Part shown: positions 1-5,617 of the stretch, piece after piece | Numbering within the stretch: the stretch's first letter is position 1 | How the letters are laid out: the number at the start of each line of letters is the position of its first letter | Assembly: GCA_030607765.1 (NCBI GenBank) | Contig: JAUWJJ010000087.1 | Coordinates: forward strand, 1-5,692 | Length of the DNA: 5,692 nt | Direction of reading: 5' to 3' | Source: Candidatus Aerophobota bacterium | GTDB taxonomy: Bacteria; Aerophobota; Aerophobia; Aerophobales; B3-G15 | The notes under the pieces: model-generated | Database searches by the model: none | What the model was told of the DNA's origin: nothing | What the model saw: only the letters and a program-made list of their open reading frames with translations | Made by a program: the position numbers and the translations under genes

Positions 1-401
1 ATGGAGCCCACATTAGAACTCTCCTTTTAACTTTCTTTTACCGATATATGCAAACTTTAATTAGAGAAGGTCATATTTATATTGCTCAACCACCTCTTTA
101 CCGGGTAAGCAATAAAAATAAAGAATATTTTCTTTACAGTGATGGGGAATTGAAAAAACTAAGAGAACAGTTAAAGGAAGAGAAAATAGCAGTTCAAAGA
201 TACAAGGGCTTGGGAGAGATGAATCCTGAGCAACTCTGGCAAGCTGCTATGAATCCGGATACCAGAACCATCTATCAGGTTTCAATTGAAGATGCTTTGG
301 GAGCTGATGAGCTATTTACCATCCTGATGGGCGAAGAGGTGGAACCCCGTAGAAAATTCATTGAAAAATATGCGGGAGAAGTAAAAGAATTAGATGTATA
401 A
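1..401 (+). CDS. gyrB: DNA gyrase subunit B, C-terminal end (5' truncated by window)
   Basis: This is the ATP-hydrolysing subunit of DNA gyrase, which with GyrA introduces negative supercoils. The frame is already open at the window edge: codons from base 3 read [15 protein letters not shown], the continuation of the Toprim DxDxDG metal-binding motif, whose acidic residues lie just outside. The internal ATG at base 48 is therefore not the start. About 132 residues are visible. They include [15 protein letters not shown], the conserved GyrB tail signature that contacts GyrA, and the usual ending with [14 protein letters not shown]. The stop is TAA at 399-401, followed 11 nt later by gyrA, so the two subunits are probably co-transcribed. 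ParE was considered, but the adjoining GyrA carries a GyrA-box, which favours gyrase. Confidence 0.97.
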   Translation, partial: GAHIRTLLLTFFYRYMQTLIREGHIYIAQPPLYRVSNKNKEYFLYSDGELKKLREQLKEEKIAVQRYKGLGEMNPEQLWQAAMNPDTRTIYQVSIEDALGADELFTILMGEEVEPRRKFIEKYAGEVKELDV

Positions 402-412
402 AAGAGGTAAAA

Positions 413-2818
413 ATGGCTGAAGGAAAAATAGTTCCTCTTTACCTGGAAGAGGAGATGAGAAAATCTTACCTTAGTTATGCTATGAGTGTAATTGTAGGCA
501 GAGCCCTACCTGATGTGCGCGATGGCTTAAAACCAGTGCAAAGAAGAATTCTTTATGCTATGCAGGGGTTGGGATTAACCCCTAACAAACCTCATCGGAA
601 AGCAGCTCGCTTGGTGGGAGAGGTCTTAGGTAAATACCACCCCCATGGAGATACGGCTGTATATGATGCTTCAGTAAGAATGGCTCAGGATTTTTCCCTG
701 CGTTATCCCTTAATTGATGGACAGGGAAATTTTGGGTCTATCGACGGCGACCCCCCGGCAGCTATGAGATATACCGAGGTGAGACTTTCCTCCATTGCCG
801 AGGAGCTGCTTGAGGATCTGGACAAAGATACGGTAAATTTTATTCCCAACTTTGACAACTCCTTAGAAGAGCCTGTTGTCCTGCCAGCTAAGTTTCCCAA
901 CCTCCTTTTGAATGGCTCATCGGGAATAGCTGTAGGCATGGCTACTAATATTCCTCCTCATAACCTGGGAGAGTTGATAGATGGATGCATAAGAATGATT
1001 GAAAATCCTCAGATTACAGTAGATGAGCTCCTGGAAGTAATAAAAGGTCCTGATTTCCCTACGAGAGGAATTATCCTTAAAGAAAAAGGCATAGAGGAAG
1101 CTTACAAGAGAGGTAGAGGTAAGATAATTCTAAGAGGAAGGGCACAGGTGCAAGAGGAAGAGGGGAAAGAGAAAATAATTATCCGAGAGATTCCCTATCA
1201 GGTTAACAAAACCAGGTTAATTGAAAAAATTGCTGATTTAGCTGGAGAGGAAAAAATAAAAGGAGTTAAGGCTGTTAGGGATGAATCGGATAAGAAAGGG
1301 ATAAGAGTAGTTATAGAGTTTTCTCGTTTAGCTAATCCAGAAGTTGTCCTTAATCAACTTTACAAATATACTTCTCTCCAGATAACTTTTGGCATCATTT
1401 TCTTAGCATTGGTGGATGGCAAACCTCAACTTTTAACCTTACCCTGGGCAATAAAGTGCTATCTTAAGCATCGCAGGGAGATAGTAATTCGTAGGACTCG
1501 TTTTCTCCTGAAAAGGGAAGAAAAAAGGGCTCATATCTTAGAGGGGCTAAAAAAAGCACTGCATAAATTAAATGAAGTTATTAAAATTATAAGGTCCTCT
1601 ACCAATCCTAAGGAGGCTAAACAAAGCATAATAGAATTCTTAAGTTTAACTGAAACTCAAGCTCAGGCTATCTTAGATATGAGATTGCAAAGATTAACAG
1701 GTTTGGAAAGAGAAAAAATAGAAAAAGACTATCAGATAACAGTTAAAAATATAAAGGGATTTAAGGAAGTTTTAGTCAGTGATGAGAAAATTTGGACTAT
1801 TATTAAAAATGAACTTATTCAGATTAAAGATAAATATGCCACCCCTCGCCAAACCAGTATTGAGGAAGAAGAAAAAGAGTTGTCCTTTAAGCCCGAGGAC
1901 CTCATTGAAAAAGAGGATATCATTGTCACCACCACCTCTCAGGGATACATAAAGTATACTCCCCTAAGAGCTTACAAAAGACAAAAAAGGGGAGGAAAAG
2001 GGGCAAGTGGGATTTCTCTGGATCAGGGGGATATTGTTCGAGACTCTTTTATCTGTAATACTCACTCCACACTTTTACTTTTCACTAATCTGGGAAAGGT
2101 TCATTTAACTAAAGCTTACAATATACCCGAAAAAAAGAAAACCAGTAGAGGAAGAGCTCTGGTTAATTTCTTATCCTTAAGGAAGGAAGAGAAAATTACT
2201 GCTACTATTCCTGTAGATAGTTTTAACCCTGATCAATTTCTCTTTATGATCACCAGAAAAGGAATAGTTAAAAAGACTCCTCTTATTAAATTTGCTCGGG
2301 TTTTTCGGGGAGGAATAATTGCTATTAAGTTAAGAGAAAAAGATGAATTGATTAGAGTTTTACTTACCTCAGGAGATAATGATGTGGTTCTTTGTACCAG
2401 AAATGGAAAGGCCGTTTGCTTTTCGGAAAAAGATGTGAGACCCCTAAGAAGAGCCTCTATAGGAGTAAAAGGAATTTATCTCAAAGAAAATGATGAGGTT
2501 AAAGATGCTAATTTAACCAGAGAAAATGAAAGTTTATTCACCATCACTTCCCGGGGTTATGGAAAACGGACTTCTTTTTCACAATATAGAAAAACCAGAA
2601 GGGGAGGAAGGGGAATTATCAATATTCGCCTGCGTCCAGATAGAGGAGAAGTAGTAGCAATAAAAAAAATAAATAAGAAGGATGAGGTAGTGATAATAAC
2701 CCAAAAAGGTAAAAGTATCCGTCTTTTAGCTAAGTATGTCCGTCTTTCTAAAAGAAACACTATGGGAACCCGTATCATTAAATTAGGTAAAGACGATAAG
2801 GTTATTGGTATAACATGA
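413..2818 (+). CDS. gyrA: DNA gyrase subunit A
   Basis: This is the breakage-reunion subunit of gyrase, 801 residues, close to the usual 800-875. The start ATG is preceded by AGAGGT at 403-408 with ideal spacing. In order: the N-terminal winged helix with the quinolone-binding region [10 protein letters not shown] (residues 76-85; Thr81 and Asp85 align with E. coli Ser83 and Asp87); catalytic Tyr120 in AAMRYTE with Arg119 before it; the tower; the coiled-coil and C-gate around residues 340-480, with [17 protein letters not shown]; and a C-terminal beta-pinwheel from about residue 490. The pinwheel holds a GyrA-box QKRGGKG at 524-530, the DNA-wrapping motif that separates gyrase from topoisomerase IV (canonical QRRGGKG, here with a conservative Arg to Lys). 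A box-like TRRGGRG recurs at 728-734 in a late blade. There is no acidic tail. The stop TGA overlaps the fabD ATG. Confidence 0.98.
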   Translation: MAEGKIVPLYLEEEMRKSYLSYAMSVIVGRALPDVRDGLKPVQRRILYAMQGLGLTPNKPHRKAARLVGEVLGKYHPHGDTAVYDASVRMAQDFSLRYPLIDGQGNFGSIDGDPPAAMRYTEVRLSSIAEELLEDLDKDTVNFIPNFDNSLEEPVVLPAKFPNLLLNGSSGIAVGMATNIPPHNLGELIDGCIRMIENPQITVDELLEVIKGPDFPTRGIILKEKGIEEAYKRGRGKIILRGRAQVQEEEGKEKIIIREIPYQVNKTRLIEKIADLAGEEKIKGVKAVRDESDKKGIRVVIEFSRLANPEVVLNQLYKYTSLQITFGIIFLALVDGKPQLLTLPWAIKCYLKHRREIVIRRTRFLLKREEKRAHILEGLKKALHKLNEVIKIIRSSTNPKEAKQSIIEFLSLTETQAQAILDMRLQRLTGLEREKIEKDYQITVKNIKGFKEVLVSDEKIWTIIKNELIQIKDKYATPRQTSIEEEEKELSFKPEDLIEKEDIIVTTTSQGYIKYTPLRAYKRQKRGGKGASGISLDQGDIVRDSFICNTHSTLLLFTNLGKVHLTKAYNIPEKKKTSRGRALVNFLSLRKEEKITATIPVDSFNPDQFLFMITRKGIVKKTPLIKFARVFRGGIIAIKLREKDELIRVLLTSGDNDVVLCTRNGKAVCFSEKDVRPLRRASIGVKGIYLKENDEVKDANLTRENESLFTITSRGYGKRTSFSQYRKTRRGGRGIINIRLRPDRGEVVAIKKINKKDEVVIITQKGKSIRLLAKYVRLSKRNTMGTRIIKLGKDDKVIGIT

Positions 2819-3735
2819 AGATTGCTTTTCTTTTCCCTGGACAGGGCTCCCAAAGGTTAGGAATGGGAAAAGAAATTTTTCCCCTTTATTCTAAAGAAAA
2901 GGAAATCTTTCAACAGGCCAAAAAAATCTTGGGATTTGATCTAAAAAGATTGTGTCTTTACGGTCCAGAAGAGAAAATTAAAAAGACATATTACCTGCAG
3001 CCTGCTCTTTTAACCTTAAGCTATATCACAGCTAAAATTTTGGAAAAAAATGGCATTCATCCTGTGGCAGGAGCTGGACATAGTCTGGGGGAATATACAG
3101 CCCTTACTGCAGCTGAAGTGATAGATTACCCCGATGCCTTAAAGATAATTTACAAAAGAGCAAGATTGATGGAAGAGGCATCCGCAAAAGTAAAAGGAGG
3201 AATGGCTGCTGTAATTGGTCTTGACAGAGAAAAGGTAATAAACATCTGCCAGCAAACAGGAGGGGTTGAAGCAGTTAATTTTAACTGTTCTTCTCAAGTG
3301 GTTATTTCGGGGAAAAAAGAAAAAGTTGAGAGGGCAGGTAAAAGATTAAAGGAAGAGGGGGCAAAAAGAGTAATTCCCCTTCCTGTATCAGGAGCGTTTC
3401 ACAGCTATCTTATGAGAGAGCCATCTGGTAAGTTCTCTAAAGTTTTAGATCAGTTTAAATTTTCTCCTCCTCGCTATCCCCTAATTTGCAATGTCTCTGC
3501 CCATTATGCCAGAACCGTTGATGAGATTAAGGAAAATTTAAAAAAGCAGATGGACCATCCCGTTCTTTGGGAAGATAGTATGAAGAGATTGATCTGCGAT
3601 GCAGTAGATATTTTTGTAGAAGTGGGACCGGGCAAAGTTCTCCAAAACCTTTCAAAAAGAATAGATAAAGATGTTATCACCCTGGGAATCGAAGGTAAGA
3701 AAGATATAGAAAAACTTTTGATGATTATGGGATGA
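2815..3735 (+). CDS. fabD: Malonyl-CoA:ACP transacylase
   Basis: FabD transfers malonyl from CoA to acyl carrier protein, supplying the extender unit for type II fatty acid synthesis in the cytoplasm. It has 306 residues, the usual length. Visible motifs are the N-terminal FPGQGSQ (residues 7-13), the nucleophile elbow GHSLGEYTA with Ser90, Arg115 in KRARLM (binds the malonyl carboxylate), the catalytic His196 in SGAFHSYLM, Gln245 before HPVLW, and VGPGKVL near 270. All active-site residues are present, so it should be functional. The ATG lies inside the gyrA stop (ATGA, 2815-2818), and no strong ribosome site precedes it beyond a weak AAGG, so translation is probably coupled to gyrA. Other fab genes are not in the window. 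The 3' end overlaps the converging flavoprotein gene by 11 bp. Confidence 0.97.
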   Translation: MKIAFLFPGQGSQRLGMGKEIFPLYSKEKEIFQQAKKILGFDLKRLCLYGPEEKIKKTYYLQPALLTLSYITAKILEKNGIHPVAGAGHSLGEYTALTAAEVIDYPDALKIIYKRARLMEEASAKVKGGMAAVIGLDREKVINICQQTGGVEAVNFNCSSQVVISGKKEKVERAGKRLKEEGAKRVIPLPVSGAFHSYLMREPSGKFSKVLDQFKFSPPRYPLICNVSAHYARTVDEIKENLKKQMDHPVLWEDSMKRLICDAVDIFVEVGPGKVLQNLSKRIDKDVITLGIEGKKDIEKLLMIMG

Positions 3736-4318
3736 ATTCATTACTTTTTCCTTTCATTCGGGTTCCTAACTCATAGCCAAGTTTTAAAACTTGGGGATGC
3801 TTTAATATTTCCCCTTTTTGATCTATTCCCTTAAGCAAAAGTCCTTCCTGATATTCAACCTCTATGACTTTGAAAAATGACTTAACGATCCTGATGGTAC
3901 CATCAAACAAGTATGATAACTTTGTCCCTCCGACGGATATGAAGGCACCTTTCCGTGAGATTTTCTCCTTTGGAATGAACTTTTCTTTAAGCAGATACTT
4001 CATCGCCCAGAACGGCTGTCATCTGTCAATAAACGCCTTGCCTTGAGCGGGAAGGCTCATAAAGAACACAGGGGAGCCAAAAATTATGGCGTCCATATTA
4101 ATAAGCTTAGAATAAAGCATCTGCATATCATCATTTATAACACATTTGCCATCTTTGTGGCAGGAGAGACACTCAAGGCAGGGTTGAATTTTAAACTCCT
4201 GTAACCTAAGAAATTCCACATCTGTCTTTGCATCTGATGCCCCTTTAAGCGCTTCTTTCAGGAGCAGTTCGCTATTGCCGTTTTTTCTGGGTGAACAGGA
4301 TACAACAAGAACCTTCAA
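3725..4318 (-). CDS. Iron-sulfur flavoprotein (flavodoxin-like FMN reductase family) with in-frame UGA; candidate selenoprotein
   Basis: This is probably an FMN-binding redox protein of the NADPH-dependent FMN reductase / Isf family. The frame spans 198 codons, a normal family length, if UGA at codon 100 (4021-4019) is read through. Residues 7-17 (SCSPRKNGNSE) form the FMN-phosphate loop. Cys47, 50, 53 and 59 make CX2CX2CX5C, the compact [4Fe-4S] motif of Isf proteins. GSPVFF (81-86) and AQGKAFIDR (91-99) are standard. After the UGA the family sequence resumes unbroken: QPFWAMKYLL, then KGAFISVGGTK and LKGIDQKGEILKHP, to TAA at 3725. I recall close relatives having Cys after IDR, so Sec at residue 100 is plausible. 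A nonsense mutation from TGC/TGT would look the same, and the upstream rpiB is already broken. The start is TTG, set by a strong ribosome site. It is the last gene of a minus-strand operon and overlaps the fabD end by 11 bp. Confidence 0.75.
3793..3819 (+). terminator. Possible intrinsic terminator of the gyrB-gyrA-fabD transcript
   Basis: About 58 nt after the fabD stop, GGGGA (3793-3797) can pair with TCCCC (3810-3814) across a 12-nt loop, directly followed by TTTTT (3815-3819). A perfect 18-bp palindrome, CCAAGTTTTAAAACTTGG (3777-3794), abuts it and could compete with or reinforce the hairpin. Both lie inside the converging flavoprotein coding region, so codon constraint alone could have produced them. 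The stem is short, hence the low confidence. Confidence 0.3.
3988..4009 (-). promoter_or_regulatory. SECIS-like hairpin downstream of the in-frame UGA
   Basis: On the minus strand, UGGGCGAU (4009-4002) pairs with AUC-GCUUA (3996-3988) around the loop GAAGU (4001-3997), leaving one bulged U at 3993. That gives eight pairs, two of them G-U. The apical loop begins 17 nt after the UGA and its first base is G. Both fit the commonly described bacterial SECIS pattern (loop roughly 16-37 nt past UGA, G in the first two loop bases). Bacterial SECIS elements have little sequence conservation, and hairpins this weak arise by chance. Confidence 0.4.
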
Positions 4319-4325
4319 ATTTCAA

Positions 4326-4331
4326 CCTCCC
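4326..4331 (-). promoter_or_regulatory. Shine-Dalgarno site fixing a TTG start for the flavoprotein
   Basis: GGGAGG on the minus strand lies 7 nt before the TTG at 4318-4316. The protein then reads KVLVVSCSPRKNGNS, exactly where the family begins, and no ATG in frame fits better. A near-consensus site compensates for the weak start codon. Confidence 0.8.
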
Positions 4332-4353
4332 TATAAGTCCTAATCCATCAGGC

Positions 4354-4361
4354 AATTTTCT
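4354..4361. repeat. Target-site duplication, left copy
   Basis: AATTTTCT directly abuts the left end of the 151-bp element and is identical to 4513-4520. The match extends by one base on each side (CAATTTTCTG at 4353-4362 and 4512-4521), so the true duplication may be 8 to 10 bp. Confidence 0.75.
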
Positions 4362-4512
4362 GTAATAGTTTAGATTTCCTAAAATTCCTCTCTTTTCTGT
4401 GGCAATTGTAGCTGCCCAATTCATTGGGCGAATTTAATGCGCCGATAAATCGGCAAGCTACAGCAATGACGGATGTGTGCTCTCATATTTTTTAGGAAAA
4501 CTTACCTGTTAC
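4362..4512. mobile_element. MITE-like 151-bp element with terminal inverted repeats
   Basis: The ends are 23-bp imperfect inverted repeats: 4362-4384 (starting GTAATAG, ending TTTCCTAAAA) and 4490-4512 (starting TTTTAGGAAA, ending CTGTTAC). They match at 19 of 23 positions when one is reverse-complemented. The element is flanked by the perfect direct repeat AATTTTCT (4354-4361 and 4513-4520), which reads as a target-site duplication. No transposase is encoded, so it is non-autonomous. The interior carries the three-way-junction core at 4407-4462. An identical copy of the left terminal repeat occurs at 5370-5392. The parent transposase family is not identifiable here; an 8-bp duplication occurs in several DDE insertion sequence families. 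Confidence 0.8.
4407..4462. repeat. Three-way-junction core repeat, copy 1 (subfamily A)
   Basis: The outer arms TGTAGCT (4407-4413) and AGCTACA (4456-4462) are exact complements. Between them lie two perfect hairpins: GCCCAAT-TC-ATTGGGC (4414-4429) and GCCGAT-AA-ATCGGC (4441-4454), separated by an unpaired GAATTTAATGC. Related cores occur at 5413, 5446 and 5618. The structure could form in RNA of the minus-strand operon or as a cruciform in DNA. Confidence 0.85.
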
Positions 4513-4633
4513 AATTTTCTGTTTGTTTTTTGACAACAAAAACCAGGGATGCATCCAGAGCAATCACAGCCCAGGTGAATCCCGTTACAATTAGAGCCCG
4601 GATAAAGGAATTAAGACTCTGCAGGAAAGTCAT
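4502..4633 (-). CDS. Small single-pass membrane protein of unknown function (43 aa)
   Basis: This is a short gene I cannot assign to a family. The ATG (4633-4631) follows the rpiB stop by 3 nt (TAA-AAA-ATG), so it is probably translated by coupling, with a weak AGAGA upstream. It begins MTFLQSLNSFIRALIV. A hydrophobic stretch covers roughly residues 13-34, interrupted by one Asp (residue 27), and is followed by Lys-Lys, which fits one transmembrane helix. The last codons are altered: the reading frame runs through the target duplication into the MITE, which supplies Cys41 (in part), Asn42, Arg43 and the TAA. Joining across the duplication restores a frame ending Cys-Leu-Met-Asp-TAG (44 residues), 21 nt before the flavoprotein TTG. 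Tight spacing and membrane character argue that it is a real gene, but there is no homology evidence here. Confidence 0.6.
   Translation of the reverse strand: MTFLQSLNSFIRALIVTGFTWAVIALDASLVFVVKKQTENCNR
4513..4520. repeat. Target-site duplication, right copy
   Basis: AATTTTCT directly abuts the right end of the element and matches 4354-4361. On the minus strand it forms codons 39 to 41 (Glu, Asn and the first base of Cys) of the small membrane-protein gene, which marks where that gene was struck. Confidence 0.75.
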
Positions 4634-4636
4634 TTT

Positions 4637-5092
4637 TTATTCTCTGGAAAAATTATCCTCTTCTATTTCCATAATTTTCTTTACCTTTGGTGCAGAACGC
4701 CCACCCTGAAACTCCGAGCGAAGCCAGGTATCAACCAGCATCTTTGCAAGTTCTGGTCCAATGATCTGGGCACCCATGGCCATTATTTGAGCATTATTGG
4801 ATTTTCTTGCTCTTTCTGCAGAGTAAACATCGTGGCAGGTAGCTGCCCTTATTTTTCTCACTTTATTAGCAGCCATAGCCATTCCCAGACCAGTCCCACA
4901 GATAAGAATCCCTCTATCAAACTCTCCCCTGACAATAGCTTCAGCAACCACCCTTGATATATCAGGATAGTCAACGGGTTACCTGCTCAAAGTACCTCAA
5001 TCCTTGTAATCTACCCCTTTATCTTTTAAAAATTGACAGATTAAATTTTTTAACTCCAGCCCATTATGATCACAGCCAACAGCTATTTTCAT
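4637..5092 (-). pseudogene. rpiB: Ribose-5-phosphate isomerase B, disrupted by two nonsense codons
   Basis: RpiB/LacAB-family sugar isomerase, which interconverts ribose 5-phosphate and ribulose 5-phosphate. The ATG at 5092 follows GGAGGG (5104-5099) by 6 nt and reads MKIAVGCDHNGLELK, the family N-terminus with the Asp8-His9 substrate site. The rest follows in the same frame: PVDYPDIS, ILICGTGLGMAMAANK with catalytic Cys65 and Thr67, CHDVYSAERARKSNN, and WLRSEFQGGRSAPKVKKI, to TAA at 4637. The total is 151 positions, normal length. Two stops interrupt it: TGA at codon 32 (4999-4997) and TAA at codon 38 (4981-4979). Aligned from memory with E. coli RpiB (DKGTWSSERTDYP), no bases are lost, so both are substitutions. 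The usual GGRH is GGRS. A restart at GTG 4951 would lack the N-terminal active site, so it is probably non-functional unless these are sequencing errors. Confidence 0.85.
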
Positions 5093-5181
5093 TATGTTCC
5101 CTCCTGTAGCTTAACAACCTCATAGTAAAGCCAGCCTATCCTTACCAGAAAATTATCTTCTACTACAACATCCCTCGCCAT
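5092..5181 (-). pseudogene. N-terminal remnant of a SorC-type transcriptional regulator
   Basis: A 29-codon frame starts MARDVVVEDNFLVRIGWLYYEV. It resembles the opening of SorC/DeoR-like sugar-responsive regulators, which typically run on as WLYYEEGLTQEEIA into the helix-turn-helix. Here it diverges after about residue 22 and ends KLQEGT, with the stop TAA sharing one base with the rpiB ATG (TAATG). The DNA-binding helices and the whole effector domain are missing, so most of the gene appears deleted, leaving its start next to the rpiB ribosome site. SorC regulators often sit before sugar-phosphate genes, which fits rpiB. The family assignment rests on a short match recalled from memory. A short leader peptide is the alternative. 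Confidence 0.5.
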
Positions 5182-5215
5182 CAATTTCTCACCCAATCCC
5201 CTTTAAGTCTTGACC

Positions 5216-5243
5216 AAACTACCATATTTTGAAAATTTGTCAA
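5216..5243 (-). promoter_or_regulatory. Candidate promoter of the minus-strand rpiB operon
   Basis: A consensus -35 TTGACA (5243-5238) is followed after 16 nt by TAGTTT (5221-5216), a poor -10. The position, 35-40 nt before the first start codon of the operon, is right, but the -10 is weak. An activator or a different -10 is possible. Confidence 0.35.
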
Positions 5244-5245
5244 AA
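5227..5245 (-). promoter_or_regulatory. Operator-like palindrome overlapping a -35 box
   Basis: TTTTGACAAATTTTCAAAA (minus strand) is an imperfect palindrome: TTTTGA and TCAAAA arms around 7 nt. It lies about 45 nt upstream of the regulator remnant's ATG, where an autoregulatory SorC/DeoR-type site would be expected. It also covers the -35 element, consistent with repression. Confidence 0.35.
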
Positions 5246-5369
5246 TTCCCTATACAAAATGGGAAGCATAAGTTTTTACAAAAAGCGAAAACTTGAGTAA
5301 CAAACTCCTTGACAAAAAAAAGAAATTGCTTAATTAATAATAAAGTTATATCTTTAGTAAGGAAAAAGC
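5246..5369. other. AT-rich intergenic stretch, nothing recognised
   Basis: This is non-coding on both strands as far as I can see. It contains an isolated plus-strand TTGACA (5309-5314) without a convincing -10 at normal spacing, and short A/T runs. It separates the rpiB operon's promoter region from the repeat cluster. Confidence 0.5.
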
Positions 5370-5531
5370 GTAATAGTTTAGATTTCCTAAAACTCTTGTT
5401 TTCTGTGGCAATTGTAGCTGCCCAATTCATTGAGCGAATTTTTGTTGTAGTTATAGTTGCCCAATTCATTGGGCGGTTTTAATGCGTCGATGAATCGGCA
5501 AGCTACAGGGGCGAATTTAATGCGCCGATAA
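5370..5531. mobile_element. Second MITE copy, interrupted and 3'-truncated
   Basis: Bases 5370-5392 are identical to the left terminal repeat of the 151-bp element. After a slightly divergent spacer, the core repeats almost exactly: TGTAGCT at 5413-5419 and the first hairpin at 5420-5435, with one G-to-A change at 5433 that breaks a pair. The core then stops at GCGAATTT (5434-5441) and resumes at 5511 with GCGAATTTAATGCGCCGATAA. Removing the intervening 77 bases restores the copy 1 sequence. After 5531 the similarity ends, and no right terminal repeat was found. Confidence 0.75.
5442..5510. mobile_element. 69-bp element nested in the second MITE copy
   Basis: The segment lies between two copies of GCGAATTT (5434-5441 and 5511-5518) and carries a complete subfamily B core: TGTAGTT (5446-5452) with AGCTACA (5501-5507), hairpin GCCCAAT-TC-ATTGGGC (5459-5474) and hairpin GTCGAT-GA-ATCGGC (5486-5499, one G-U pair). 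The host core is exactly continuous if the segment and one direct repeat are removed. This is best read as an insertion with target duplication. Duplication by replication slippage is less likely, because the inserted core differs in its linker (GGTTTT instead of GAATTT) and loop. Confidence 0.65.
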
Positions 5532-5565
5532 CTTCTAAAGCGTACTACCATACAATTCAGCAAAG

Positions 5566-5611
5566 CCACTACAAATAACACCATAACCTGTAGTGGTCAA
5601 GCTTGCTTGAC
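5566..5611. repeat. Two adjoining hairpins between repeat copies
   Basis: CCACTACA (5566-5573) pairs perfectly with TGTAGTGG (5589-5596) across a 15-nt loop. The last G of that stem also starts GTCAAGC-TT-GCTTGAC (5596-5611), a perfect 7-bp hairpin with a 2-nt loop. TGTAG is also the opening of the core repeat, so this may be another member or fragment of the same repeat population. No coding frame covers it convincingly. Confidence 0.6.
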
Positions 5612-5617
5612 TGCAAT

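Noticed and set aside
48..401. ATG at 48 as the start of a short gene
   Set aside because: The frame is open upstream to base 1 with GyrB sequence, so this Met is internal to a truncated gyrB.
703..939. Minus-strand frame opposite gyrA
   Set aside because: Shadow of strongly conserved GyrA coding sequence; no ribosome site or recognisable motif. The same holds for the minus frame at 2557-2853.
3725..4003. A separate 92-residue gene starting at ATG 4003
   Set aside because: It is the C-terminal half of the flavoprotein in the same frame. The family match starts before this Met, right after the UGA.
4407..4462. tRNA or other cloverleaf RNA gene
   Set aside because: Only two hairpins with 2-nt loops, no anticodon or T arm, no CCA or discriminator, and several copies with mobile-element boundaries.
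4473..4709. Plus-strand frame across the MITE end, small gene and rpiB
   Set aside because: It spans a repeat boundary and lies opposite two better-supported minus-strand genes; no recognisable motif.
4997..4999. Selenocysteine at the TGA in rpiB
   Set aside because: A TAA follows six codons later in the same frame, and E. coli RpiB has Lys, not Cys, at this position.
5309..5340. Plus-strand promoter from TTGACA at 5309
   Set aside because: No acceptable -10 at 16-18 nt (the nearest TAATAA is 20 nt away), and no plus-strand gene follows in the window.
5203..5584. Two minus-strand frames with recurring MNWA-type peptides
   Set aside because: The peptide repeats are translations of the core repeat hairpin (ATTGGGC), and the frames run across element junctions.
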